Below, piece after piece: positions 26,255 to 34,253 of a stretch of 64,000 nucleotides of DNA; the first letter of the stretch is position 1; every line of letters begins with the position of its first letter. Source of the stretch: Mesorhizobium sp. Z1-4 (lineage in GTDB: Bacteria > Pseudomonadota > Alphaproteobacteria > Rhizobiales > Rhizobiaceae); assembly GCF_004000235.1 (NCBI RefSeq), contig NZ_RCIO01000003.1, positions 496,373 through 560,372 on the forward strand, in the 5' to 3' direction. The notes beneath the pieces were generated by a model. It was not told where the DNA came from. It searched no databases and saw only the letters and a program-made list of their open reading frames with translations. The position numbers were made by a program, and so were the translations under genes.

Positions 26255-27412
26255 TTGAAACCGTTCACATTCAACACCTCGCCGAGCATCCGCTTAGGTG
26301 CCGGCCTGATCGACACGCTGGGTTCGATCGCGCGGGAGCGCATGAGCGGCAACGTGCTCCTGGTCACGGATCCCGGCATGGTCGCAACCGGCATTGTCGG
26401 GCGCGCGGTCACTGCGATGGAAGCAGCCGGCATCGAGGTCACGCAATTTACCAAGGTCGAGGCCGACCCGCCTGAGGCGGTCGTGCTGGAAGCCGCGCAG
26501 GCTGCCCGCGACTGCAAGGCGAGCGGCGTCGTGTCGGTTGGCGGCGGTTCTTCGCTCGACGTCGCGAAGCTTACGGCACTTCTTGCCGGAGGCAGTGAAA
26601 GCCTCGAGGACGTCTACGGCGTCGGCAATGCGAAAGGGCCGCGGCTGCCGCTGATCCTTGTGCCGACGACCGCGGGCACGGGCTCCGAAGTCACGCCGAT
26701 ATCGATCGTCACCACCGGCACCAACGAGAAGATGGGCGTGGTTTCGCCGGTGATCCTGCCCGACATCGCTTTGCTTGACCCCGAACTTACGCTCGGTCTG
26801 CCGCCGCATGTGACTGCCGCGACCGGCATCGACGCTATGGTGCATGCAATCGAGGCCTATGCGTCGGCCAGCCCCAACAACAATCCGATTTCGCGCAAGC
26901 TCGCCACCGAGGCGCTGTCGCTGATGGGGCGGTCCATCGAAATCGCGGTGCTCGAGGGCAGCAATATCGAAGCGCGCTCGGACATGTTGCTCGGCTCCAT
27001 GATGGCCGGCCAGGCGTTCGCCAACTCGCCGGTCGCGGCGGTGCATGCGCTGGCTTACCCAATTGGCGGGCATTTTCACGTGCCGCACGGGCTTTCCAAT
27101 GCGCTGGTACTGCCGCATGTACTGCGCTTCAACACCAAGGTCGCGCACCAGCCTTATGCCGAACTCGCTCCTCATGCGTTTCCGGAACTTGCGAAATTCG
27201 AGGGGCAGGAGCGGGCGGAGGCGTTCTGCCAGGCGCTGGCGGATCTTTCCGAACGTTGCGGCCTGCCGCAGAAACTGCGCGATGTCGGCATCGGCGAAGA
27301 CGTGCTGCCGACACTTGCACGCGACGTGATGAACCAGACGCGGCTGCTGGTGAACAATCCGCGCGAAGTGACCGAAAAGGATGCACTCGCGATCTACCGC
27401 GCTGCTTGGTAA
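26255..27412 (+). CDS. Iron-containing alcohol dehydrogenase
   Basis: A 385-residue group III alcohol dehydrogenase. The nucleotide-binding GVVSVGGGSSLDVAK and the metal-binding region GIDAMVHAIEAY with HALAYPIGGHFHVPHG are intact. The start is TTG 26255 preceded by GGGGAGG. It follows the FAD reductase by 27 bases and is probably cotranscribed. The substrate may be a short alcohol, lactaldehyde or maleylacetate; the sequence does not decide. Confidence 0.87.
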   Translation: MKPFTFNTSPSIRLGAGLIDTLGSIARERMSGNVLLVTDPGMVATGIVGRAVTAMEAAGIEVTQFTKVEADPPEAVVLEAAQAARDCKASGVVSVGGGSSLDVAKLTALLAGGSESLEDVYGVGNAKGPRLPLILVPTTAGTGSEVTPISIVTTGTNEKMGVVSPVILPDIALLDPELTLGLPPHVTAATGIDAMVHAIEAYASASPNNNPISRKLATEALSLMGRSIEIAVLEGSNIEARSDMLLGSMMAGQAFANSPVAAVHALAYPIGGHFHVPHGLSNALVLPHVLRFNTKVAHQPYAELAPHAFPELAKFEGQERAEAFCQALADLSERCGLPQKLRDVGIGEDVLPTLARDVMNQTRLLVNNPREVTEKDALAIYRAAW

Positions 27413-27481
27413 TAACAGCCGCCGGTCCGTGTCTTACCGGCCTCGTCGATTGCGACGGCACTGGCGGAATGCAAGCGGCGG

Positions 27482-28279
27482 CTAGGCGCTCATGTCCAGC
27501 TTGTCGTAGATCCGTTCCACATATGCGCCGAACTTGGGCGACGTTTTCACGCTGAGGGGACGGGGATAGTCGATATCGATGGCGAAATAGTCAGCCATGC
27601 GCGCCGGGCCTGCGCTCAACACCGCACAATGGGAGCCCAGAAATACGGCTTCCTGGATCCCGTGTGTCACGACGATAAACGTCTTGTTGCTTTGCTCGCG
27701 GATGCGCAGCAGTTCCAGGTTCATCTTCTCGCGCGTTATCGCGTCGAGTGCACCGAACGGCTCGTCCATCAGGACAAGCTTCGGGTCGTGAATAAGCGCG
27801 CGCGCAATCGCTGCCCGCTGCTGCATCCCGCCCGACAACTGATACGGATACTTGTCGGCCGCGTCCTTCAGTCCGACCATTGCAAGGAGATCGTGCGCCC
27901 GTTCGCGCACTTCCTTGCGGGGCAGGCCGAGAATATCGGCCGGCAACAATACGTTGTCGATAATGGAGCGCCATTTCAGCAGCAGCGGCTGCTGGAACAC
28001 CATGCCAACATCGTGGCCTGCAACCGACCCGGCACCTTCCGGACCGATCTGCACCGAACCGCCGGATGCGTCATAAAGGCCAGCCAGAATTTTCAGGACG
28101 GTCGTCTTCCCGCAACCCGACGGTCCGACGATCGATAAGAGATCGCCTGCTTCGATCGTTAGGGTTACATCCTTGACCGCCACAAAGTCTTTGCCGCCGC
28201 TCTGGAATACCTTTTGGACGTTCTTGAGCGTCACCAGCGGTGGCTGGGCGTGTACGTTTTGCTGAAGTTCTTCAATCAT
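27482..28279 (-). CDS. ABC transporter ATP-binding protein, SsuB/TauB type
   Basis: A 265-residue ATPase: Walker A GPSGCGKTT, signature LSGGMQQRAAIARAL, Walker B LVLMDEPFGALD and switch histidine in VVTHGIQEAVF. This is the nitrate/sulfonate/taurine/HMP subgroup. ATG 28277-28279 overlaps the stop of the upstream lyase gene (ATGA). It is the last gene of the TetR-controlled cluster and pairs with the SsuC-like permease (31197) and NMT1-type binding protein (32859), although three enzyme genes separate it from the permease. Confidence 0.9.
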   Translation of the reverse strand: MIEELQQNVHAQPPLVTLKNVQKVFQSGGKDFVAVKDVTLTIEAGDLLSIVGPSGCGKTTVLKILAGLYDASGGSVQIGPEGAGSVAGHDVGMVFQQPLLLKWRSIIDNVLLPADILGLPRKEVRERAHDLLAMVGLKDAADKYPYQLSGGMQQRAAIARALIHDPKLVLMDEPFGALDAITREKMNLELLRIREQSNKTFIVVTHGIQEAVFLGSHCAVLSAGPARMADYFAIDIDYPRPLSVKTSPKFGAYVERIYDKLDMSA

Positions 28280-29355
28280 TGGGAAAGCCACTTTTCCAGA
28301 TTGCTTGAGACGAATGCGTCGTCCGAAATGTCTGCATGCGAGGTGCAGACGCGGTCGATTTCTTCTGCCTGTCCCGGCGAGAGACCCTCTTCGGGGTCTA
28401 GGCACACGACATTTTCGAGCAGGCCCTGGCGACGGAGCACTTCATGACAGCCTGCTATGCAGCCGTGGAAATTGTTCGCCACATCGAAAAACGCGGCGTT
28501 GCAATCGGTTACACGTGCATCGCGTCCAAGGAGTTCCGGATCGATGGGGTGATGGGCGTCCGCGCCGTGAATGCTGTCCAGCAGGTCGACGGCCGACTTC
28601 GTCCATACCGACCAGTGGCCAAGCAGGCCGCCTCGAAACCGAAGTGTGACAATCCCGTCATCGCGTGGGACCTGAAACGGAGTCATCAGGTCGGCGACAA
28701 TGTGGTCGTCGTTGCCCGTGTAGAGTGTGATCCTATCTTCGGCATGTGCATCGGCAACGGCTCTCAGAACCTCAAGGGTCTGATAGCGGTTGAACGGAGC
28801 GACCTTGATGGCGACAACATTTTCGATGTCGCAAAATGCACGCCAGAAGTCATAGTCGAGCCGCAGGCCTCCGACGGCCGACTGCATGTAGAACCCGATG
28901 ATCGGCATGACGGCGGCAACGGCGCGGCAGTGGTCGATCAGTTCGGAATGAGTTTTGCCCTTCAGCTTCGACATGCTGACGAGCACGGCATGATATCCGA
29001 GCTCGGATGCAGTGCGCGCTTCATTGACGGCCTGCTCGGTTTCGCCGGCAACGCCCGCGATAAGAACAAGGGGGCGGTCCGTCCAGGTCTGTGCTTCATC
29101 GGCGGCTAGGCGCAGAACCGGCTCGTACAAACCCGTCTCGCGGATTGCGAATTGTGTGGTGTGCACGCCAACCGCCATCCCGCCGCTGCCGGCGTCGATA
29201 TAATAGCGAGACAGAGCCCGTTGGCGCCGCTCATCCAATTGGCGCCTGGAGTCCAGTGCCAATGGATGCGCAGGTATGACCGCACCTTTCTGCAGGATAT
29301 TCCTCTGTGCGTCGGGTAGTTGCGCAAATGGCATCTTCAAGTCCTCGATCATCAT
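28276..29355 (-). CDS. Dihydrodipicolinate synthase/N-acetylneuraminate lyase family protein
   Basis: A 359-residue TIM-barrel lyase-family protein. The Schiff-base lysine is probably that of VVAIKVAPFNRYQT, and the tyrosine that of PIIGFYMQSA. It is longer than DapA (about 290) because of a C-terminal extension with several cysteines. It will carry out aldol cleavage or condensation on a 2-oxo acid. It is embedded between the GNAT and ATPase genes with four-base overlaps on both sides, so it is a pathway enzyme for the imported compound, not lysine-biosynthetic DapA. Substrate unknown. Confidence 0.78.
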   Translation of the reverse strand: MMIEDLKMPFAQLPDAQRNILQKGAVIPAHPLALDSRRQLDERRQRALSRYYIDAGSGGMAVGVHTTQFAIRETGLYEPVLRLAADEAQTWTDRPLVLIAGVAGETEQAVNEARTASELGYHAVLVSMSKLKGKTHSELIDHCRAVAAVMPIIGFYMQSAVGGLRLDYDFWRAFCDIENVVAIKVAPFNRYQTLEVLRAVADAHAEDRITLYTGNDDHIVADLMTPFQVPRDDGIVTLRFRGGLLGHWSVWTKSAVDLLDSIHGADAHHPIDPELLGRDARVTDCNAAFFDVANNFHGCIAGCHEVLRRQGLLENVVCLDPEEGLSPGQAEEIDRVCTSHADISDDAFVSSNLEKWLSQ

Positions 29356-30161
29356 CCGAATTCCGGTCCTGCAAGCGCATAGTGCCGCCAGGGCGCCACG
29401 GCTTCGGGCACTTCGCCAAGCGCCATGCGCAGCAGCGGGCGCTGGCGCTCAAATCCAAAATCCGTCAGCACGTCGGCAAGGCCTGCATTGTCAGGGACGT
29501 CCACGAGAATGTCGCCGCCAGTGAAGCTGATGGCGCTCTCAAACGACTTGAGCGCGCCTGCCTCTGTCAGCGCGCCAAGTGGGCCGAGCTGATGTGCGAA
29601 ATCTCCGTCGCGCATGAAGCAAAAGGCGTCGTCTGTGCTGACACAAAAACCGGTGCGGTCGACAAATCGCGAAATCAGCCCGGACCGATCAGCGCCGAAA
29701 CACTGGGCGTCGCGAGTGAGCGCGCCGGCGGTGTCAGGTGAACCTTTGCGCCCGGATAGGCCTCTTCCCTTGCCCCGCCAGCGAGTCCAGGCGGTAACTG
29801 GACGAAATCCGAGTTTGCGGTAGATCGGCTCGCCTAGGGGCGTCGCGTCCAGCAGCGCCGACCAGCCGGCCGTTCTGGTACGTTCCACACAATGGTGCAT
29901 GAGGGCAGTGCCATATCCCTGTCCGCGTGCTTCCGTTCTGGTAAGCACCATGCTGATCCAGGCATATTTTCCGCCATAAGGCATGATCGCGGCGGTGGCG
30001 GCGATGCAGCCGTTACGCTCTATGTGGTACACCTCGCCCAGATCGAGAAACGCCTGCCAGTCGTCAGCGGTTTGATTCCATCCCGCTTCGCGGCTCAGCT
30101 CCATCGCCGCATCCCGTTGCGTCGCCCTCAGCGGCGCGATCTGGAACTTAGAATGCGCCAT
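29352..30161 (-). CDS. GNAT family N-acetyltransferase
   Basis: About 269 residues with an N-terminal GNAT domain: acetyl-CoA-binding loop RTEARGQGYGTALMHH and the following LLDATPLGEPIYRKLGF strand. The C-terminal 120 residues resemble the second half of two-domain acetyltransferases. The chosen ATG (30159-30161) overlaps the upstream epimerase gene by 14 bases; the frame is open 17 codons further. It may acetylate an amine intermediate of the cluster's substrate. No strong ribosome site is visible. Confidence 0.78.
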   Translation of the reverse strand: MAHSKFQIAPLRATQRDAAMELSREAGWNQTADDWQAFLDLGEVYHIERNGCIAATAAIMPYGGKYAWISMVLTRTEARGQGYGTALMHHCVERTRTAGWSALLDATPLGEPIYRKLGFRPVTAWTRWRGKGRGLSGRKGSPDTAGALTRDAQCFGADRSGLISRFVDRTGFCVSTDDAFCFMRDGDFAHQLGPLGALTEAGALKSFESAISFTGGDILVDVPDNAGLADVLTDFGFERQRPLLRMALGEVPEAVAPWRHYALAGPEFG

Positions 30162-31200
30162 CGCGATTTTCGAATCCGGTCGGTTTGTTGTGGGACGTGC
30201 CGCCGCGGGCAACCCAATCGGCGGTCCAGTCGATCATCTTCTCAAGATCGACGGTCGGCGCTCCGAATATGGAAATGGCCTTTCGCGCGTCGGAAAGCCA
30301 GCAGGTCTCGGCTTCCGTCCCAACGATGATCGGGTCGCGCCCGAATATCGCGCCGAACCGCTCGGCCAGCCAGCGCACGCGAACGACGTCGCCGCCGGTA
30401 ATATTGAGTGGCATCGATGGCACTTCGGCGCGGGTCAGGCATCTGAGTGCAAGTGCGTTCGCATCACCCTGCCAGATCACGTTCACATGCCCCATGGATA
30501 CATCGACCGGCAGGCCGTCTTTTACGCGTACCGCTATGTCGTGCAAAACCCCGTAGCGCAGATCGATTGCATAATTGAGCCGGAAGAGAACGCCGGGCGT
30601 TCCGTGCTTGGCCGAGAAGTATTCGAATATGCGCTCCCGTGCGATGCAGGAATTGGCGTATTCTCCCGGAGGGGCCAGGGGGTCGCCCTCACGCGAGCCA
30701 GTGCCGTCGACATTGGTGAATGCGTATACGCAGCCGGTAGAAAACGCGACGATACGGGACCCTTTGAAGGCTTCCGCAACCATCGCCGGCATTACTGCGT
30801 TGGAAGCCCAGGTTTGCGGCTGATCACCATCAGATCCGAATTTGCGGCCCGCCATGAAGATAATGTTCTTCACCTTGGGCAGAGCGTTCACGGCTTCGGC
30901 GTCCAGCAGATCGCAGGGGATCGTCTCAACGCCATGGGCTTCGAGCCCGGCACGTGCTGCCGTACTGGAAAAGCGGGAGACGGCGATGACCTTCTTGGAC
31001 GGCGCGGCGTTTTTCGCAAGTCGCGCGAGAGTCGGGCCCATCTTGCCGCCTACGCCGAGAACCATGATGTCGCCATCGATTGACTGCAGGTCGGTACGGA
31101 GCGCCTCTGTCGGACGCGTCAGAAAGTCGTCCAGCGCCTCTGTATCCTCGAAGCCGTCGGGCAGATCGTTTTGCATCAGGGTCGCGCTCGAGGGGATCAT
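30148..31200 (-). CDS. NAD-dependent epimerase/dehydratase-like protein
   Basis: A 350-residue extended SDR-like protein. The Rossmann glycine motif is VLGVGGKMGPTLARL (from about residue 47). At the usual catalytic site a tyrosine occurs in GEYANSCIARERIF, but the lysine of YxxxK is replaced by cysteine, so classical SDR chemistry is doubtful. The ATG at 31198-31200 overlaps the permease stop by four bases; the much longer open frame upstream is antisense-like over the permease. Part of the TetR-controlled cluster; role unknown. Confidence 0.75.
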   Translation of the reverse strand: MIPSSATLMQNDLPDGFEDTEALDDFLTRPTEALRTDLQSIDGDIMVLGVGGKMGPTLARLAKNAAPSKKVIAVSRFSSTAARAGLEAHGVETIPCDLLDAEAVNALPKVKNIIFMAGRKFGSDGDQPQTWASNAVMPAMVAEAFKGSRIVAFSTGCVYAFTNVDGTGSREGDPLAPPGEYANSCIARERIFEYFSAKHGTPGVLFRLNYAIDLRYGVLHDIAVRVKDGLPVDVSMGHVNVIWQGDANALALRCLTRAEVPSMPLNITGGDVVRVRWLAERFGAIFGRDPIIVGTEAETCWLSDARKAISIFGAPTVDLEKMIDWTADWVARGGTSHNKPTGFENRDGAF

Positions 31201-32003
31201 GACATTCTCGCATCGGTTGGAACAATGAGTTTTTCGGCCAGCAGCACAGCCATGTAGAGCAGGATGCCGATCAGGGTGATCAGGGTCACGGCCATGAACA
31301 TGGCAGGTGTATCGAGCGAGGCCTGAACCTGGATCATCAGATAGCCAAGTCCGCGGCCCGAAGCGATGAATTCGCCGACGATTGCACCGGCTACACCAAG
31401 GATCGTCGCGACCTTCATGCCGGAGAAGATGTAGGGCAGGGCACCAGGCAGCTGGATGTACAGGAACATCTGCCAGCGGGTTCCCTTGAGGGTACGGACT
31501 AGGTCGAGAAGATCGGGTTCGATTTCCTTCAGGCCGCGAGAGGCAGTCAGCAATATTGGGAAGTAGCAGAGCGAAAACGTGATCAGTATGTTGGTTTGCA
31601 CGCCATAGCTGAACCACACGATAACCAGCGGTCCGAGAGCAACCTTCGGGATCATGTTCGCCGTCACCATCAGCGGAAACACGAAGGCGTTCAGTGTTCG
31701 CGACCACGACAACAGCAACGCTGACACAATGCCGAGCACGACGGCCAGGGCGTAGCCGCCCAAGATCTCGATCGCGGTCGTCCACCCATTGCCGATCCAG
31801 TCGTAGCGGGGATCCAGAAGAGTAACGGCAATCTCGGACGGCGCGGGCAGGATGAATGTGGGCACATCCCAGAACCGAACGGCCGCTTCCCATGCCGCGA
31901 GCGCGCCCAGATGGGACAGCACCGTCATCACGCGCTGCTGCGTCTGTTGTCGCCTTCGCTCGGTCAGATCGGGAGTTTCTGTAGTGAGGTTCGTATCAGA
32001 CAT
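31197..32003 (-). CDS. ABC transporter permease, SsuC/ThiX type
   Basis: A 268-residue inner-membrane permease with about six helices. The EAA-type loop is LVRTLKGTRWQMFLYIQLPGALPYIFSG region, typical of the sulfonate/nitrate/HMP permease group. It starts 54 bases downstream of a palindromic operator that overlaps the tetR stop, so it may have its own regulated promoter in addition to read-through from tetR. Confidence 0.9.
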   Translation of the reverse strand: MSDTNLTTETPDLTERRRQQTQQRVMTVLSHLGALAAWEAAVRFWDVPTFILPAPSEIAVTLLDPRYDWIGNGWTTAIEILGGYALAVVLGIVSALLLSWSRTLNAFVFPLMVTANMIPKVALGPLVIVWFSYGVQTNILITFSLCYFPILLTASRGLKEIEPDLLDLVRTLKGTRWQMFLYIQLPGALPYIFSGMKVATILGVAGAIVGEFIASGRGLGYLMIQVQASLDTPAMFMAVTLITLIGILLYMAVLLAEKLIVPTDARMS

Positions 32004-32057
32004 GCGCGTCGCCTCCCCGTGTCTTGCCGGACGTTACAAACGAATCTTCCAGCTGTC

Positions 32058-32073
32058 AACCAACTGGTTGGTT
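32058..32073 (-). promoter_or_regulatory. Putative TetR operator 1, between tetR and the ABC permease
   Basis: Perfect seven-base arms AACCAAC (32058-32064) and GTTGGTT (32067-32073) with a two-base centre. It overlaps the tetR stop codon and lies 54 bases upstream of the permease ATG. The same left arm recurs on the other side of tetR (32754), which argues for a shared regulator. Confidence 0.7.
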
Positions 32074-32731
32074 ACTTAACTGAGATAGCTGAGATGACGA
32101 AATCGACGACGTGCTGTCGGCGTCGCGCGACCTGGGCGCCAGACGTCATCTTCTGATTAAAGATCACCGAAAGCGTGTTCTGGTTCGCAAAGAAGAAAAA
32201 GCACAGGCCCGCTATGGAAAGATAGAGATCGACCGAGCCGAAGCGGTCGTCAAATATACCTTCTTCGGCGCCGCGTTTCATGGTCTGTTCGATCAACTGG
32301 ATAAGCGGGGAGTGGAGTTCCACTATACCGGTGAATTGCTTCAGGTGCCGCGCGTCCAGGCGGTTTTCGTCGCCGATCAGGGCAATGAATTCCGGGTGCT
32401 CAGCCAGGTAGTCGAACGAGAATCCGACAAGCGTTTCCATGGCCGCGCGAGGAGGAAGGTCGGCGAGGTGAAGCTCGCCTTCCTTGCTGCGGATGTCCGT
32501 GTAGATCTTTTCGAGCGCTGCCTGGTACAGCTCATCCTTGTTGCCAAAGTAGTGGTAAACGAGCTGCTTGTTCACGCCAGCAGAGTCAGCGATCCGGTCG
32601 ACGCGGCCGCCGGCAAAGCCATGTTCGGCGAACTCAGCAATTGCTGCATTCAGAAGAGCTTCCGACGTGGCTGCCCGATCCCGCTTTTGCGGTGTCTTCG
32701 TGCGCGGTCTTATGTCAGTCGAGCCCATCAA
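32072..32731 (-). CDS. TetR/AcrR family transcriptional regulator
   Basis: A 219-residue repressor. The N-terminal helix-turn-helix covers about residues 20-66 (AIAEFAEHGFAGGRVDRIAD.AGVNKQLVYHYFGNKDELY). The C-terminal ligand domain resembles that of RutR-like TetR regulators of pyrimidine and related metabolism. It sits between the divergent binding-protein gene and the permease operon, with related palindromes at both ends. It most likely represses both units and itself until the cluster's substrate appears. Confidence 0.88.
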   Translation of the reverse strand: MMGSTDIRPRTKTPQKRDRAATSEALLNAAIAEFAEHGFAGGRVDRIADSAGVNKQLVYHYFGNKDELYQAALEKIYTDIRSKEGELHLADLPPRAAMETLVGFSFDYLAEHPEFIALIGDENRLDARHLKQFTGIVELHSPLIQLIEQTMKRGAEEGIFDDRFGSVDLYLSIAGLCFFFFANQNTLSVIFNQKMTSGAQVARRRQHVVDFVISAISVK

Positions 32732-32753
32732 TTACCCCTTCGTTCGTGCAAAT

Positions 32754-32769
32754 AACCAACTAGTTGACT
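32754..32769 (+). promoter_or_regulatory. Putative TetR operator 2, between tetR and the NMT1-type binding protein
   Basis: AACCAAC (32754-32760), TA, GTTGACT (32763-32769): left arm identical to operator 1, right arm with two changes. It is 22 bases upstream of the tetR start and 89 bases before the binding-protein start, a position that would control both divergent genes. Confidence 0.65.
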
Positions 32770-32858
32770 GATTATATCGGATTTGCTTATGATTGACCAG
32801 CGCCCGGATGCTTGCGCGAAGAATGTCTGGCGCGAAATGCGTTACAATGGAGGGTCGC

Positions 32859-33854
32859 ATGTTTATGAAAAACTCACGAAAGATGTTCGCCATTGCGCTG
32901 GTCGCCATGGCCACCACGCCGGCAGTGGCGTCGGAGGACATCAATCTCGTTCTCAACTGGGTGCCGACAGCGGATCATTCGCCGTACTTCTACGCCAAGT
33001 CCCAGGGTTGGTATGATGAAGTCGGCATCAGCCTGACCATCGAAGCAGGTCGCGGTTCCGGCGCAGCTGCGCAGCGGGTCGGTGCAGGAGCTTCGAAGAT
33101 CGGTGTGGCCGATCTCGCAACCACGCTGCTTGCGAAGGGTAAGGGCGCAGATACCGTGGCCGTGATGGCTGTTTATGCAAACTCTCCTCAGGGCTTCTAC
33201 TGGCTCAAGGAAAGCGGGATCACTGGGCCGGAAGACTTCGCCGGTCACTCCATCGGCAATCCGCCTGCCGATGCGTCGCGGGTCATGTGGCCGCTGTTTG
33301 CCCAAACCGTTGGTATCGAGCCGGATTCCGTCGAGTTCATCAATGTGTCGCCACAGGCCAAGCTGACCTCGCTCAAGAGCGGCGCGATCGATATCACCAG
33401 CGATTTCTACAACGAGCACGACCTCAAACTTCAGGCGTTCGGCGACGACCTGGGGTTTGTCGCCTGGCGCGATATCGGTATCAATCCTTACGGCAACTCG
33501 GTCATCGTGAATGGGGATTATCTGCGCGCCAATCCGGAAATCATCGCCAATTTTGTTGCGGTCACCCAGCGTGCATTCGCGTCGTGCGTGGAAAACGAGG
33601 ATCCTTGCCTTGACGCCTTGATGGCCGACGTTTCCGGCCTGGACAAAGAGAACCAGCGCAATCAGTGGAACCGGATCAAGGAATTGATGTCCGACGAAAC
33701 CACCAGGACGGTTGCCCTCGGAGCGTTCAACGGCGAGCGCATGGCTGCCGACTACGAAATGGTGCAGACCTATTTTGATCTCGAAAATCCTTTCGAGATC
33801 AACGCTGCCTACACCAACGACTTCCTGGATACATCGATCAAGATGGCCGAGTAA
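32859..33854 (+). CDS. ABC transporter substrate-binding protein, NMT1/THI5-like
   Basis: About 331 residues with a signal peptide (MFMKNSRKMFAIALVAMATTPAVAS). The mature start, INLVLNWVPTADHSPYFYAKSQGWYDEVG, is the NMT1/ThiY pattern. The family binds HMP, formylaminopyrimidine, riboflavin and other small heterocycles, so the ligand may be a pyrimidine or similar. GGAGGG at 32849-32854 serves either ATG 32859 or ATG 32865. It is divergent from tetR and the rest of its transporter. Confidence 0.87.
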   Translation: MFMKNSRKMFAIALVAMATTPAVASEDINLVLNWVPTADHSPYFYAKSQGWYDEVGISLTIEAGRGSGAAAQRVGAGASKIGVADLATTLLAKGKGADTVAVMAVYANSPQGFYWLKESGITGPEDFAGHSIGNPPADASRVMWPLFAQTVGIEPDSVEFINVSPQAKLTSLKSGAIDITSDFYNEHDLKLQAFGDDLGFVAWRDIGINPYGNSVIVNGDYLRANPEIIANFVAVTQRAFASCVENEDPCLDALMADVSGLDKENQRNQWNRIKELMSDETTRTVALGAFNGERMAADYEMVQTYFDLENPFEINAAYTNDFLDTSIKMAE

Positions 33855-34253
33855 TCGCCCTCAGAATCGACACGAAACCGGCGGGGCCTATGGGCCCCGC
33901 CAATCCTATGCGGCGCATAGTTTGACCGGAATCAACCGGCAAGACCGACCGGCGGCGGACATGTGCCGCTGCCGTTTCAATTTTCCAACCTGCGGTACGC
34001 GGTAAATCGATTTCTCCGGTGCTCACCCTGCGCTGAACAGGGCAAGTGGCCATCAGTGGTTTAAGGCAGGGAACAGCGGGCCGCGCTACCTAGCGTAGTT
34101 TCGTGCTTCGCGTACTGCCGCCGGACTTGGTTCCGGCCAGAAACCTAGTACCCTCATGGTAGCAGGTTCAAATCCTGCCCCCGCAATCAAACTCATGAGA
34201 TTGTATGAATTGGAGCCGGGTTCGGTTGCGCACAGGTCGCTGGGCGAAGAGCC
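33855..34253. other. Gene-free 399-base region left of the catabolic island
   Basis: No convincing coding frame on either strand. It contains several short GC hairpins (for example GCCGGA/TCCGGC around 34120-34137) and, at 34162-34186, the 3' end of an initiator-tRNA-like sequence. The two convergent genes on its sides, the NMT1 binding protein and the TRAP large permease, belong to different regulatory units. The stretch therefore looks like a junction between two accessory modules. Confidence 0.6.
34162..34186 (+). other. tRNA-fMet-like 3' fragment (possible attachment-site remnant)
   Basis: A T-arm with five-base stem GCAGG/CCTGC around TTCAAAT (34162-34178), followed by acceptor strand CCCCGCA and discriminator A, then TCA instead of CCA. 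This equals the 3' end of bacterial initiator tRNA, including the A72 that leaves the first acceptor pair unpaired. No D-arm or anticodon arm is present upstream, so it is not a working tRNA. Tyrosine-recombinase elements often leave such tRNA 3' ends as att sites. No integrase and no second copy are in the window. Confidence 0.55.

Noticed and set aside
32058-32073. RutR operator (TTGACCA-type palindrome)
   Set aside because: The arms are AACCAAC/GTTGGTT, not TTGACCA/TGGTCAA; the local TetR is a better candidate.
34080-34190. Acceptor piece of a permuted tmRNA
   Set aside because: No coding piece or tag frame follows, and the acceptor strand lacks the G-U feature of tmRNA; an initiator-tRNA 3' end fits better.
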